In this document: in pieces, positions 7,567 to 16,109 of the stretch | How positions within the stretch are numbered: position 1 is the stretch's first letter | Layout: each line of letters starts with the position of its first letter | Source: Akkermansiaceae bacterium | GTDB lineage: Bacteria; Verrucomicrobiota; Verrucomicrobiia; Verrucomicrobiales; Akkermansiaceae | NCBI GenBank assembly: GCA_021200315.1 | Contig: JAJQGU010000008.1 | Span: 1 to 37,303, forward strand | Direction: 5' to 3' | Length of the DNA stretch: 37,303 bases | Translations under genes and position numbers: made by a program | Notes under the pieces: model-generated | What the model was told of the DNA's origin: nothing | The model's input: the letters and a program-made list of their open reading frames with translations, nothing else | Database searches by the model: none

Positions 7567-10092
7567 TTAATAGTTGAGCAGTGATTTCAGAGCACTTGAC
7601 GCGGTGTAGTTATCAGAAAGTGTGATATGGTTGAGCCCCATGTTTAGCGCAGCGGTAAGGACTCTGTTTTTTGTGCTCGATAGGTACCTTAATGCGCGGG
7701 AGAGGTCATTTTGCGAAGTTCCAAATTCGCGGTATGGCCCGCATTCAGCGGCTTCGCCATATAGGTCAGAAAGTTGAAACATGCTGCTCTTGTTTTCTTG
7801 ACCATATTTAAAGAGAGAATAAGCAACTGCTTCTGGAGAGAGTTTTGCGTATGCGCTTCTTGAAATTTGCTCTCTATCTGCGCAACATTGGTTAAAATCG
7901 ACTCCTATTGGAGAGTATTTAAATGTTTGGATTAAGGCTTGAACAGCGTATTTAATAGTAGTGTCTTTGAAGAAGTATGCAAGGAAGTATTCGAGTGCAA
8001 GTTGATCGAGGTTCTTGCGCGTTATATTAAATCCAACATTGATGGTATTTACATACCATTTCATTAGGGGGCTGTTATGCACTAGGTTGATATGGATAAG
8101 CTCCCACAGAAGCTTTTGACCCTTTTGGCCATTTTGGCTAATTTGGCTGCAGAGTTTACCAAACTCGGTCAACAAACCTTTATCGCCTATGATTTCAGCG
8201 TCTTTGAGCCAAGCCTTAAAGCTGGGGAGTTGTTTCACTCCAAGGCTATTTTCTTCCCAATAGCCTTCTGTATCAGCAAAGAATTCGTCAAGCCATGCTG
8301 CATGTAGACCAAAGGTGCCGTATTTCGATATTTTCATATTAGCAGAGGTGTTAGCGGTGGGTTTAATCAAAGAGTCAGCGACAATGCATCCAACATTATG
8401 GTATTCGAGACACCTATGACAATGTATGCACCTCGATTTGTCTATCTTGACTTCAGGGTAGACAGACAATGCACCGGTTGGGCATTCTAATTCACAGGCT
8501 TCGCAGTTTATGCAGTACGTAACTTTATTGACGGTTTTTCTGAGAAGCGTTCTTAACTGGACGTTGTTATTATCCTGAACAATAAAGGTAAAATCGCTTT
8601 GCGAGGTTCCGTAAGAAATTTCGTAGTTGTAGACATTTTTGTTGAAGAGTAAATCACCAACAAAACCATCAGAGGTTTCTTGTCTACTGTATGCACATAA
8701 AGCAGGTAGCCAGTCAAAAATATCTTTCTGTGCGCCCTTAACTTCGGCAACCCACTCTATGGGTGAGGTTTCTATTCTGAGAGTTGTAGGGTTTTGTGAA
8801 AACTTACCGCTGCTCCGAAGTTTCCATTTTCTCTCGGTTATGTACTCGTGTTTGTTCGGAATATTTCGCTGCTCGGTAATTGCTTCGATTCTGGATAAGA
8901 AGGGTTTTAATTCATTCGGGTAGCAGGTGTTCACAATCATATCATCCCATGGAGAGCCGAATGGACATAAAATACACCCAACGCGAGGCTTACCAACTCT
9001 ATACGCAGCATTGACAGGTAGGTTATGCCTAAATAGGTAAAGAAATACCTCAGTGGTGTTCCAGCGAAGTATTGGTCGAGCGTTTATCACAAAATTGTGT
9101 TTCACTCCTTTCCCAATTCGCGCATATTCGCTTCTTTTATTAGACTCTTCTGCTCTAACACCTTCAAATGCGAGAAACTTCGGATTTTTCTTTTTTATTC
9201 CCGAGCGGAGAAGTCGATAAAGAGGGGAGGTTTTCATCACGGAACAACACCATCTATGGCTGTCGCTGGGAGTTCCGATTTTATCCCAATAGTTAAGTAC
9301 AGATTCGTGATTTTTTGCTGTGAGAAAATTCAGCATGGGAAACCGCGTATGATATAAAGCTTGCGTCTCTTCGTATAGCTGAAGAGACGCGGGTAATTCA
9401 TATCCAGTATCGCTGTATATCACTTCAAAGCTGTTTGGCGGAATTGCTCGTGTGCATAAATCCAAAACAACTTGGGAATCTTTGCCGCCAGAAAATGAAG
9501 CGATGAACTTGTCAATTTTGCTGGAAAGGATTATCTTTTTGCCTGTATATTTAGCTTTGTCCAGAGGAACAATATCAAAACTGTCGCAATTTTCCTGAAC
9601 CAATGCCATTTTCTGTTTTGATTGCTTTTCTACCTTGCAAATCAACGACTCAAAGTCAATCTTGTTTGATTCAGACTTGTTGTATGCCTTATTTACACGA
9701 ACGTAGAAAATGTACGTGTCTCGAATGAACTCTATAGCTTCATATTCAAGCATAAACATTATATCCTCGTTTCGCCTGAGCATTGCTGTCATATCAACAG
9801 GTATAAGCTTGATGGAGCTGTTAGTATCCGCTGTGAACTTTATTGCAGGCTTTGTGTAAATGTCCGCCCCTTTGACGGTAAACATTAACTGCCCACGATA
9901 ATAGTATTGCTTATTGACAGCCCACATGAGTGGCTCGGGGCATTGGGGGTACTCCCAACCAAATCGGGGAAGTTCTAACAAATCCAATTCCTCAAAAAAG
10001 ACAGGGCGTGGTGCTATACCGACAGTCTGCGAAGAGTTGTGCGTTGTCAGCAAAACGCCGCCAGTTTCTGTGTCCCATTCTATTTTGTACAA
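7567..10092 (-). CDS. brxP: BREX type 4 PAPS reductase/ferredoxin-like protein BrxP
   Basis: This 841-residue protein marks the operon as type 4. An N-terminal region of about 190 residues is followed by a PAPS-reductase/N-type ATP-pyrophosphatase domain: the PP-loop SGGKDS at 201-206, SDTGYE near 227, HRWCC at 279-283, EGVRAEES near 310, and GCILCP at 372-377. A two-cluster 4Fe-4S ferredoxin module follows (CINCEACELECP at 527-538; CIHCHRCLEYHNVGC at 555-569), then about 270 residues with no recognised domain. It resembles the ATP- and cysteine-dependent sulfur-transfer enzymes that include DndC. The start codon is TTG: the conserved family start MYKIEWD begins there, an in-frame stop lies about 30 bp upstream, and no ATG intervenes. 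It is the first gene of the operon. A role in DNA or nucleotide sulfur chemistry is inference. Confidence 0.93.
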   Translation of the reverse strand: MYKIEWDTETGGVLLTTHNSSQTVGIAPRPVFFEELDLLELPRFGWEYPQCPEPLMWAVNKQYYYRGQLMFTVKGADIYTKPAIKFTADTNSSIKLIPVDMTAMLRRNEDIMFMLEYEAIEFIRDTYIFYVRVNKAYNKSESNKIDFESLICKVEKQSKQKMALVQENCDSFDIVPLDKAKYTGKKIILSSKIDKFIASFSGGKDSQVVLDLCTRAIPPNSFEVIYSDTGYELPASLQLYEETQALYHTRFPMLNFLTAKNHESVLNYWDKIGTPSDSHRWCCSVMKTSPLYRLLRSGIKKKNPKFLAFEGVRAEESNKRSEYARIGKGVKHNFVINARPILRWNTTEVFLYLFRHNLPVNAAYRVGKPRVGCILCPFGSPWDDMIVNTCYPNELKPFLSRIEAITEQRNIPNKHEYITERKWKLRSSGKFSQNPTTLRIETSPIEWVAEVKGAQKDIFDWLPALCAYSRQETSDGFVGDLLFNKNVYNYEISYGTSQSDFTFIVQDNNNVQLRTLLRKTVNKVTYCINCEACELECPTGALSVYPEVKIDKSRCIHCHRCLEYHNVGCIVADSLIKPTANTSANMKISKYGTFGLHAAWLDEFFADTEGYWEENSLGVKQLPSFKAWLKDAEIIGDKGLLTEFGKLCSQISQNGQKGQKLLWELIHINLVHNSPLMKWYVNTINVGFNITRKNLDQLALEYFLAYFFKDTTIKYAVQALIQTFKYSPIGVDFNQCCADREQISRSAYAKLSPEAVAYSLFKYGQENKSSMFQLSDLYGEAAECGPYREFGTSQNDLSRALRYLSSTKNRVLTAALNMGLNHITLSDNYTASSALKSLLNY

Positions 10093-10106
10093 TTTGTGAC
10101 TATAAT

Positions 10107-10112
10107 ATTATA
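10107..10112 (-). promoter_or_regulatory. Candidate -10 box of the BREX operon
   Basis: A consensus TATAAT lies on the minus strand 14 bases before the TTG start of brxP. I find no convincing -35 hexamer 16-18 bases upstream. If used, the transcript would have a leader of under ten bases. Confidence 0.35.
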
Positions 10113-10191
10113 CTGATTGCGCCCATCCGAGAGGGAAGAGAGGACGGGGCAGCCAGGCAAGGTCATCCGCACCCTCAAATGAACAGGAAAA

Positions 10192-10398
10192 GCATAGCGG
10201 ATTTTGAATCCGCCATGCAGAAATACCCTCTGAAATTCGCATCTAATCCACTCTGAACACAATGTTTCTTTCCCAAAATACATAACGCCATTATATAAAT
10301 TCAGGCCGAATTTCCGGAAACGAAATCGAAGAGCAAGCAGTTTTTTCTCAATAAAAATCGAACTTTCTGGTTGACAGCGGATTCAAAATCCGCTATGC
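10192..10398 (+). repeat. 207-bp palindrome-ended dispersed repeat, copy 1
   Basis: The element begins with a near-perfect palindrome (arms GCATAGCGGATT and AATCCGCCATGC) and ends with the matching arm TTGACAGCGGATT...AATCCGCTATGC, so the ends are inverted repeats of each other. The centre holds a third hairpin, AAATTC-AGGCC-GAATTT. A second copy of exactly the same length lies inverted at 20639-20845, with roughly three-quarters identity by eye. There is no ORF inside, and no target-site duplication is evident. It reads as a MITE- or REP-like non-autonomous element. It sits between the BREX promoter region and the macrodomain gene. Confidence 0.8.
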
Positions 10399-10581
10399 AT
10401 CGGTCTTCCTCTTAGCCCGCGAAATGGCCCCAGCAAATTGAATCTGAGCCTTTTTCATCCAAATCGAAACTTTTGCATAGACTCTTGAACTGAAATTTGT
10501 TAAAAACCCTTGCTTCACTATGAGGTAAGAAATATCCTCCTTTATAGATGTTCCCATAATTCCTCCAACAAAATTAACACT
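10399..10581. other. Non-coding DNA between the repeat and the macrodomain gene
   Basis: No gene is seen. Positions 10421-10446 resemble an internal segment of the 207-bp repeat next to its first palindrome (compare GAAATGGCCCC with GAAACGGCCCC in copy 2), so part of this stretch may be a decayed third copy. No clear promoter or Shine-Dalgarno sequence precedes the gene at 10582. Confidence 0.35.
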
Positions 10582-11091
10582 ATGCCATTACACATTATCC
10601 AAAACGACATTACCAAGATGGAGGTGGATGCTATTGTCAATGCAGCCAATACTGCCCTGCTGGGTGGAGGTGGCGTGGATGCCTGCATTCACAGCGCTGC
10701 GGGGGCATCTCTTTACGAGGAATGCAAAACCCTTGGCGGATGCGAAGTAGGGAGCGCCAAAATGACTGGTGCTGGCAATTTGCCATGCAAATACGTCATC
10801 CATGCCGTGGGCCCGCGCTACCGCGATGGGAAACACGGAGAGGCCGCAACACTCGCCTCCTGTTACAGCACTTCACTTCGACTCGCAGCTGAGGCAAAGT
10901 GCCAAACCATCGCCTTCCCTCTAATTTCTTGTGGTATCTATGGCTACCCCCTCAAAGAGGGCATACAAATCGCATGCGACACCATCAACGACTTTCTACG
11001 CGAGCACGATTTGACTGTCTACCTAGTCATCTTTGATAGCAAAACGGTGCAATTTTGCAAAGAGCGGGAGCTCCTGCCAAAATTCTGCTGA
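10582..11091 (+). CDS. Macrodomain protein, probable O-acetyl-ADP-ribose deacetylase
   Basis: This is a 169-residue single-domain macrodomain protein. The family signature is clear: an N-terminal strand and QNDIT, VDAIVNAAN (catalytic/substrate Asn), LLGGGGVDACIHSAAG (ribose-binding loop), then TGAGNLPCKYVIHAVGP, IAFPLISCGIYGYP (phosphate loop) and VIFDSKTVQFC near the end. This is the YmdB/MacroD subclass, which hydrolyses O-acetyl-ADP-ribose or removes ADP-ribose from proteins. I chose the ATG at 10582 because the conserved domain starts right after it; an upstream TTG at 10510 would add 24 unrelated residues. The gene stands alone between the 207-bp repeat and an ankyrin remnant. A link to phage defence or toxin reversal is possible from its position but not shown. 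Confidence 0.9.
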   Translation: MPLHIIQNDITKMEVDAIVNAANTALLGGGGVDACIHSAAGASLYEECKTLGGCEVGSAKMTGAGNLPCKYVIHAVGPRYRDGKHGEAATLASCYSTSLRLAAEAKCQTIAFPLISCGIYGYPLKEGIQIACDTINDFLREHDLTVYLVIFDSKTVQFCKERELLPKFC

Positions 11092-11115
11092 TCCATTCTT
11101 GAACAGTACGAAGCA

Positions 11116-11406
11116 TCACGCAACGCACGTTTCCTCCATCCGTCTAAGCTGCCTGACGAGATTAGGAACTGAATAACGCGGATAGATGATGGTGAGCGTG
11201 TGAGGTTCCTCTCCCTCAGCTACCATCCACAATTCACCCATACCTGAGGCAGCGAGTCTACCAAGCATGCATTTCAAAACCTCCGCATTTCCCCAATCTG
11301 CCACCAAATCGAGCGGCGAACATGGACTCCCATCTACGGGCACATCCGCACCATGTGCGAGCAACATCTTCACAATCCCCCGATTTAGCAACGAATTCAC
11401 CCCCAA
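11116..11406 (-). pseudogene. Ankyrin-repeat protein remnant
   Basis: About 96 residues are readable. The segment GIVKMLLAHGADVPVDG followed by SPLDLVADWGNAEVLKCML fits one to one and a half ankyrin repeats. It ends in a non-repeat tail with a normal TGA stop. The frame is open a further 20 codons upstream, up to a TGA, but has no ATG; only TTG or GTG could start it. A repeat protein this short without a start is most likely the 3' remnant of a larger gene. It is convergent with the macrodomain gene and leaves a 24-bp gap. Confidence 0.55.
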
Positions 11407-12048
11407 AAACCGATTTTCAAGAATTATTTTTGTCCTTTTTTCATTCTCACAAAATCATCTCTAGCAATCGTTTACAACTTCACTCTCTTCCATACCCCTC
11501 ACCTTTCGCGTTTATCGACTTCTTCCTCATTTTGAGTATATGGGTTCTCTTGACTCGAGAAACAACTTTCTTCGCTCTATACAGCTCTTTATCAACGCTT
11601 TCAAAAACCGATTCTTCCGAGTCCTTTGGAGTCCTTTTCTCTCCCAAAACGCTCCACAAAGCGAAATTTCGCAAAAACTCCGAAAAATGTCGTTATGAGT
11701 CGGAAGGAATTCTTATTCTCTCAACTCTTTTATTTTAGTTCGATTACAAAAATATCGCACAGTCCCAGATTTTGAAATCTTGAAGGATGCGCGATAAATC
11801 GGAAACTAGTGTCTATCTGCGTTAGAATACTTTAGAGGATTATTTATAATACTTTACAGAGATTCGTCCTTTTTGAGGTCCTCCATTTTGGCAGAAATTT
11901 GACTCATAAAGCGGTTCTAACGCGAAAAAGGCTTATTCTTGTGTCATATAAATCCCGTGTATTCGTTTTGCGAGGTCACGAAATCCCTCTTTTTGGGAAA
12001 ATGAGAGGCTTCTGTTATGAGTCGGGAGTATATGAGATCACAGCTTCT
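11407..12048. other. AT-rich gene-free stretch with a short repeated motif
   Basis: No supported gene lies in these 640 bases; the frames that stay open have no recognisable protein content. The 12-mer GTTATGAGTCGG occurs at 11692-11703 and again at 12014-12025, and the inverted 9-mer GACTCATAA lies at 11901-11909. Their role is unknown. Confidence 0.4.
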
Positions 12049-13557
12049 TCATTTCTTACCCTTCTCATCTTTTGCTGCTTGTTTCTCTTCCTTCTCATGG
12101 CGATTGATGCCCTCGATGAGGAGCTTGTCGAGTTCCTGAGCGAGGGGCAGAACGTTGTAGTGAGGGTCATCAGCGATGAAGTAGGCGGCAGTATTGCCAC
12201 GCATGAAGTAGATAGCGGATTTCTCGCTCCCCTCAGCGATGGAGCCATCGGAAGCTAAGCGTGGCACGGTGCAGATGTCCCAATCCCCAACCAAGCGCGG
12301 GTTGATTTGCATGAGGTTTTTTATATCTGATTTTTCCATCTTCTTCACCTTGGCATCGACAACAATTCGTCTCCTCACTCCAGTTTCATTCTCATACAAT
12401 TGAAATCCAAGCAAAGCGTAGCGTGCATCAGTCGGGTTGAAAGCGTGATAAATGCAATAGCGCAAGAGCACATTTTTGTCCTTCATCCGTGCCCAGAGGC
12501 AATACTTGCCTCCTCGTTGTTCAATCATCGTCATTCCTCTCGTTAAAAGAGACTGCACAAAATCACGGCAGCCCACCCCCGTGTTCACATTGGGAATGAT
12601 GTTCTTTTCTTCCAAAGGATTGAGCCCCAATTCTTCGGCAACACCGTTGACCTGATCCGCCCAGAACAGGTCAGCACTTTCATCCCATTCCTTGTTCTTA
12701 TATCGCTTCCACGCATTTTCGGCGAAGCAGGGTGTGTTGCCCCTAGTATTCCTATCCCAACGCACATGATGCTTCTCGCGTATGGCATCATCTTCTTCAT
12801 AGAACTTCTTAGCTTTTTCTATATCCTTGGGTCGCCTTTCTTTATTATGCACGATTGTTAATATTTCGTGGCAGATTTGCTTCATTTCATCTACAGTTGG
12901 CTCTTCTGCAATGTATGGAAGAGCTCTATCGGGAGGCACGGGGTGAGACACATGATTCACATATCTCTCACCATAAGATTTCACTTGTAATTCATAACGA
13001 TACTCATAATATCTCACTAGTTCCCTTTCGCTTTTGACCTCATCGCCCTTATACTGACTCCAGCGATTTTTTAGTCGTTCTACATAGAAAATATTATCTT
13101 CTTTTACTAACCAATCTGCGTCGCTAAACTTTAATCTCTCAGGATTCATGGGCCTAAAACAGCCTTCCTCCAATCGCTCCACCAATGGTATAGGAGGCGT
13201 TTCCTCCTTCCATCTCCATATTTCGATTTCAAAGGCTCGATGCCCTTGCATATCAAACGCGGCATTTTTATAAAATATATATCTACCTATCGTCACGCCA
13301 GACAAAAGAGAATCAGCATCTTCTGCTTGACAGTTGATATTATAGACTTCAGTCAATTTCGCATATTCTTCTTCGCTCACACCTACAAATTGAAGAAGAT
13401 TCTTTTTGAAAGACGGGGGTGGTGGCTCTATGTATAAATTATTTGTTACAAGTCGAAATTCATCGCGCTCGGTAGTTGCTTCAGCCAAACATAAGTTTGC
13501 AATAGTTAGAGCAACCATCAGGGAACAGCATATTTTAATGAGCTTCTTTTTCATCAT
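12049..13557 (-). CDS. Secreted protein of unknown function (502 aa)
   Basis: I do not recognise this family. The N-terminus is a good Sec signal peptide: MMKKKLIKICC, then a hydrophobic core with a probable cut after LCLA near residue 25. The rest is soluble, rich in charged and aromatic residues, and ends in a lysine/glutamate-rich tail. Cysteines are scattered (for example GVGCRDFVQSLLTRG and RYCIYHAFN in the C-terminal half). It is the last gene of a three-gene operon, 25 bp after the 841-residue gene. The tight layout suggests the three products act together at the cell surface or in the periplasm, but no function can be assigned. Two ATGs are adjacent; the first is listed. Confidence 0.75.
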   Translation of the reverse strand: MMKKKLIKICCSLMVALTIANLCLAEATTERDEFRLVTNNLYIEPPPPSFKKNLLQFVGVSEEEYAKLTEVYNINCQAEDADSLLSGVTIGRYIFYKNAAFDMQGHRAFEIEIWRWKEETPPIPLVERLEEGCFRPMNPERLKFSDADWLVKEDNIFYVERLKNRWSQYKGDEVKSERELVRYYEYRYELQVKSYGERYVNHVSHPVPPDRALPYIAEEPTVDEMKQICHEILTIVHNKERRPKDIEKAKKFYEEDDAIREKHHVRWDRNTRGNTPCFAENAWKRYKNKEWDESADLFWADQVNGVAEELGLNPLEEKNIIPNVNTGVGCRDFVQSLLTRGMTMIEQRGGKYCLWARMKDKNVLLRYCIYHAFNPTDARYALLGFQLYENETGVRRRIVVDAKVKKMEKSDIKNLMQINPRLVGDWDICTVPRLASDGSIAEGSEKSAIYFMRGNTAAYFIADDPHYNVLPLAQELDKLLIEGINRHEKEEKQAAKDEKGKK

Positions 13558-13582
13558 GGCTTTAGTTTGTATCGTTTTGAGA

Positions 13583-16108
13583 CTATTTCTGCGTACTTGC
13601 TTTTTCTTTAGGTGTAAAGCTTTCGAGTTTTATCATGCAGGGCAATATTCCATTACCAGTATAAGAGGAACCAAAATCAGATCTTGGATCTATCCATCTT
13701 TTCCTCGTCGAATTATATAGAGGTGGAGTGGAATCGTAAATAGTAGATTTGTAAACGTTAAACACATGATTAGGAGCCTTGGCTATACAAAGTGTTTTAT
13801 CTTTTTCAATCCCACAGATTCTTGGAAGAACCGCAGACAAACACGCCACGTCTGCGCATATTACTTTAGGATCATTGTCACCTCGCTTAGTTTGATTACT
13901 AGCAGACTTTGTTTCAAAGCCAGTCAAGTGAAGAACCATTCTTTCTATATCCAAAACAAACTCTTTACCTGAAAGTGGAATTGGCATATCTGAGATTGGC
14001 AGAGAATAGGTTTTATCCCTCTGAAGGCTATAAAATGAACCCAAATATGATTTCCCTTTATGCAATACGTTATCCAAATTATTCCATTTCAAAACGGGAT
14101 GATACGTAGTAAGAGAATAAAGAGCAGTAGAAATTGCTTCTTGTATGGCGGATTTTTGGGGGTTATTATTTGCATACACTTCTTTGCACATCGCTTTTAG
14201 AGCATCTTCCCATACTAGCACAGGATGTTCATCAACCGCGCCCTCAATATTCACAGATCCATCGATTAACCCATCTTTTCGCCACGTAGAATCATCAAAA
14301 ATTAAATACACATCTTTAAGCGTAGTATATGCATAATCTGTTGGATTTTCCTCTATTACCTCGTTACCATGTTTATCGTGCTTAAGCCTATGCAAAGACC
14401 ACTTGTTGCGCATTTTGCAGTAACGAATTTTATCGGGTAAACTATTTTCCATCTGCATATCCACCTCATAAATATCATACAGCGAAGTATGGCCTGATAT
14501 CTTTATTCCACTTGCTAACTTTATTGCACGTTCTTTCTTTGTTTTACTTTCTTCCTGTTTCCTCTCGATTTGATTCAAGTTATCAGCCAAATTTTCCTTG
14601 GTATATTCATAATATGTACCAGTGTCTAATACCTCACTTCGTCCCAAAGCATCTTTTTCTGCCTTTAGCGACCACGAATCTCCCAAGTCCTGTCTCACTG
14701 CAACAAGAACCCTAAAGGTAACTCCAGACGCTCTGGTTTTCAGCGCAATGGGTGATTGCTCGGGTTTTCGACAAAATCCTTGAATCTTATTGCATCCATC
14801 TGTCCACTTGTAGTGCCATTGGTTATCCTCTCCTGACACTATTGTGTAATAAGTTGGTTCTTCTTTTTCACTACCTCTCTGTCCTTGTCTATGCTTGATG
14901 TTGCTGAACTCTGCGCGAATAACACGATTCTGTAAATCTTGTGCATGCGTTTGATCAGTTGGCTGAAATTGCTGCGTAACGGTTATACCATCAGGAGTGG
15001 CTGCATCTTGGGGGCCATCTTTCCAATCACTCGTAATTGCAAGAATATAAAATTCCTTATTTTGCTTGACTTCGGCAAGGACGACAGCCTTAAGCAAAGT
15101 TCCTTTATCCTGTTCTTCTACGATTGCCCAATACTTATCGTTAAGATGATTTTGAGCCGTTTTTGTCAACCTCACTTTCGCAGAAAAGGGCAACAAGTGG
15201 AAGGATGGAGGTGCTACTTTTTTCTTCGATTTATTCGAAATTTTAAAAAATGAATCTTTCAAACGTGAACTGCTGTGCAAATATAAGAAACCGTCATATT
15301 GATTCTTGCTCTCATTGATTGCTTTTTGAAATTCTTTTCCCCAATTTAAATCATTTTTCTTCCTACTCTCTTTGGCAATTTTTATGCCCTTATTTCTAAG
15401 CTTATCAAACATTTCCCATTCTAATGGCCAGAATTCACCCAACTCCGCCTCAATAGAATTTAATTTTTGAGGGAGTTTTTTATCTACCCATGTACTTATG
15501 ACTTGATATTCCTCCTCACCATATTTTCTATCTAACATAGCTACCCATGGGCACTTTGAAAAATCCTTTACTGGCGGCTTCTCTAAGATTTGTTGGTAAA
15601 TTTCAGGTTGGACATTTCCGTATGGATGAAATTTCTTCCACTTGGTAAAGTCAATATGAGCTAAGGCCCGAACTCTCCCCTTTATTTTCAAACCTGCGTG
15701 AGATATAGCATAAAATGATGAAGAAGGTCTGCACCAAAACGTTGGGTTCCCTTTATAAGCAGAGAAATAATCTAGGCATCCCCAAACGCACTCCCAGTGG
15801 ATTTGCGCATTTTCTTCCTTATACTTCACTCGATACGGGTGAACGATTTTGATTTGCGCGCCGAGTAAATCTGGCACCTTACCATTCTCCACTTGTGGTG
15901 CGTAAAAAAGCTGCGCTCCATCTAAGCCCGCTGGATTATCTACATAATCACTTGACTGTACCTCATCTAACAGATGCGGCGTAAGTGAAACAAAATGAGA
16001 TTCTATATCCGCATTCGCTCCCTGACTTGCTGAGCCAGCACTCTGCCCCCACGCGATGCCTAGCAGGGAGAGCATCGTGCACCATCTTATCTTTTTTTCT
16101 ATGTTCAT
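13583..16108 (-). CDS. Secreted protein with a possible transglutaminase-like C-terminal domain (841 aa)
   Basis: A signal peptide is present (MNIEKKIRWC, hydrophobic core to GIAWGQSAG, cut about residue 24). No family is recognisable over the first 640 residues, which contain several W/C-rich segments. In the last 120 residues the order of motifs fits a transglutaminase-like cysteine-protease fold: VICADVACLSAVLPRICGI (Cys751), then NHVFNVYK (His781), then RWIDPRSDF (Asp807). This matches the general C...H...D layout with CxDxA and a W-x-D-P tail. The match is by eye and the domain call is an inference. The ATG lies 1 bp after the stop of the beta-propeller gene, so the two are cotranslated. 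Base composition is AT-rich, unlike the central region. Confidence 0.7.
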   Translation of the reverse strand: MNIEKKIRWCTMLSLLGIAWGQSAGSASQGANADIESHFVSLTPHLLDEVQSSDYVDNPAGLDGAQLFYAPQVENGKVPDLLGAQIKIVHPYRVKYKEENAQIHWECVWGCLDYFSAYKGNPTFWCRPSSSFYAISHAGLKIKGRVRALAHIDFTKWKKFHPYGNVQPEIYQQILEKPPVKDFSKCPWVAMLDRKYGEEEYQVISTWVDKKLPQKLNSIEAELGEFWPLEWEMFDKLRNKGIKIAKESRKKNDLNWGKEFQKAINESKNQYDGFLYLHSSSRLKDSFFKISNKSKKKVAPPSFHLLPFSAKVRLTKTAQNHLNDKYWAIVEEQDKGTLLKAVVLAEVKQNKEFYILAITSDWKDGPQDAATPDGITVTQQFQPTDQTHAQDLQNRVIRAEFSNIKHRQGQRGSEKEEPTYYTIVSGEDNQWHYKWTDGCNKIQGFCRKPEQSPIALKTRASGVTFRVLVAVRQDLGDSWSLKAEKDALGRSEVLDTGTYYEYTKENLADNLNQIERKQEESKTKKERAIKLASGIKISGHTSLYDIYEVDMQMENSLPDKIRYCKMRNKWSLHRLKHDKHGNEVIEENPTDYAYTTLKDVYLIFDDSTWRKDGLIDGSVNIEGAVDEHPVLVWEDALKAMCKEVYANNNPQKSAIQEAISTALYSLTTYHPVLKWNNLDNVLHKGKSYLGSFYSLQRDKTYSLPISDMPIPLSGKEFVLDIERMVLHLTGFETKSASNQTKRGDNDPKVICADVACLSAVLPRICGIEKDKTLCIAKAPNHVFNVYKSTIYDSTPPLYNSTRKRWIDPRSDFGSSYTGNGILPCMIKLESFTPKEKASTQK

Positions 16109-16109
16109 C

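Noticed and set aside
10192-10398. The 207-bp element considered as a riboswitch or small RNA gene
   Set aside because: Its copies lie in different orientations and contexts, and the paired inverted ends fit a mobile repeat better.
10510-10581. Upstream TTG start for the macrodomain protein
   Set aside because: It would add 24 residues not part of the fold, and the family begins at the ATG at 10582.
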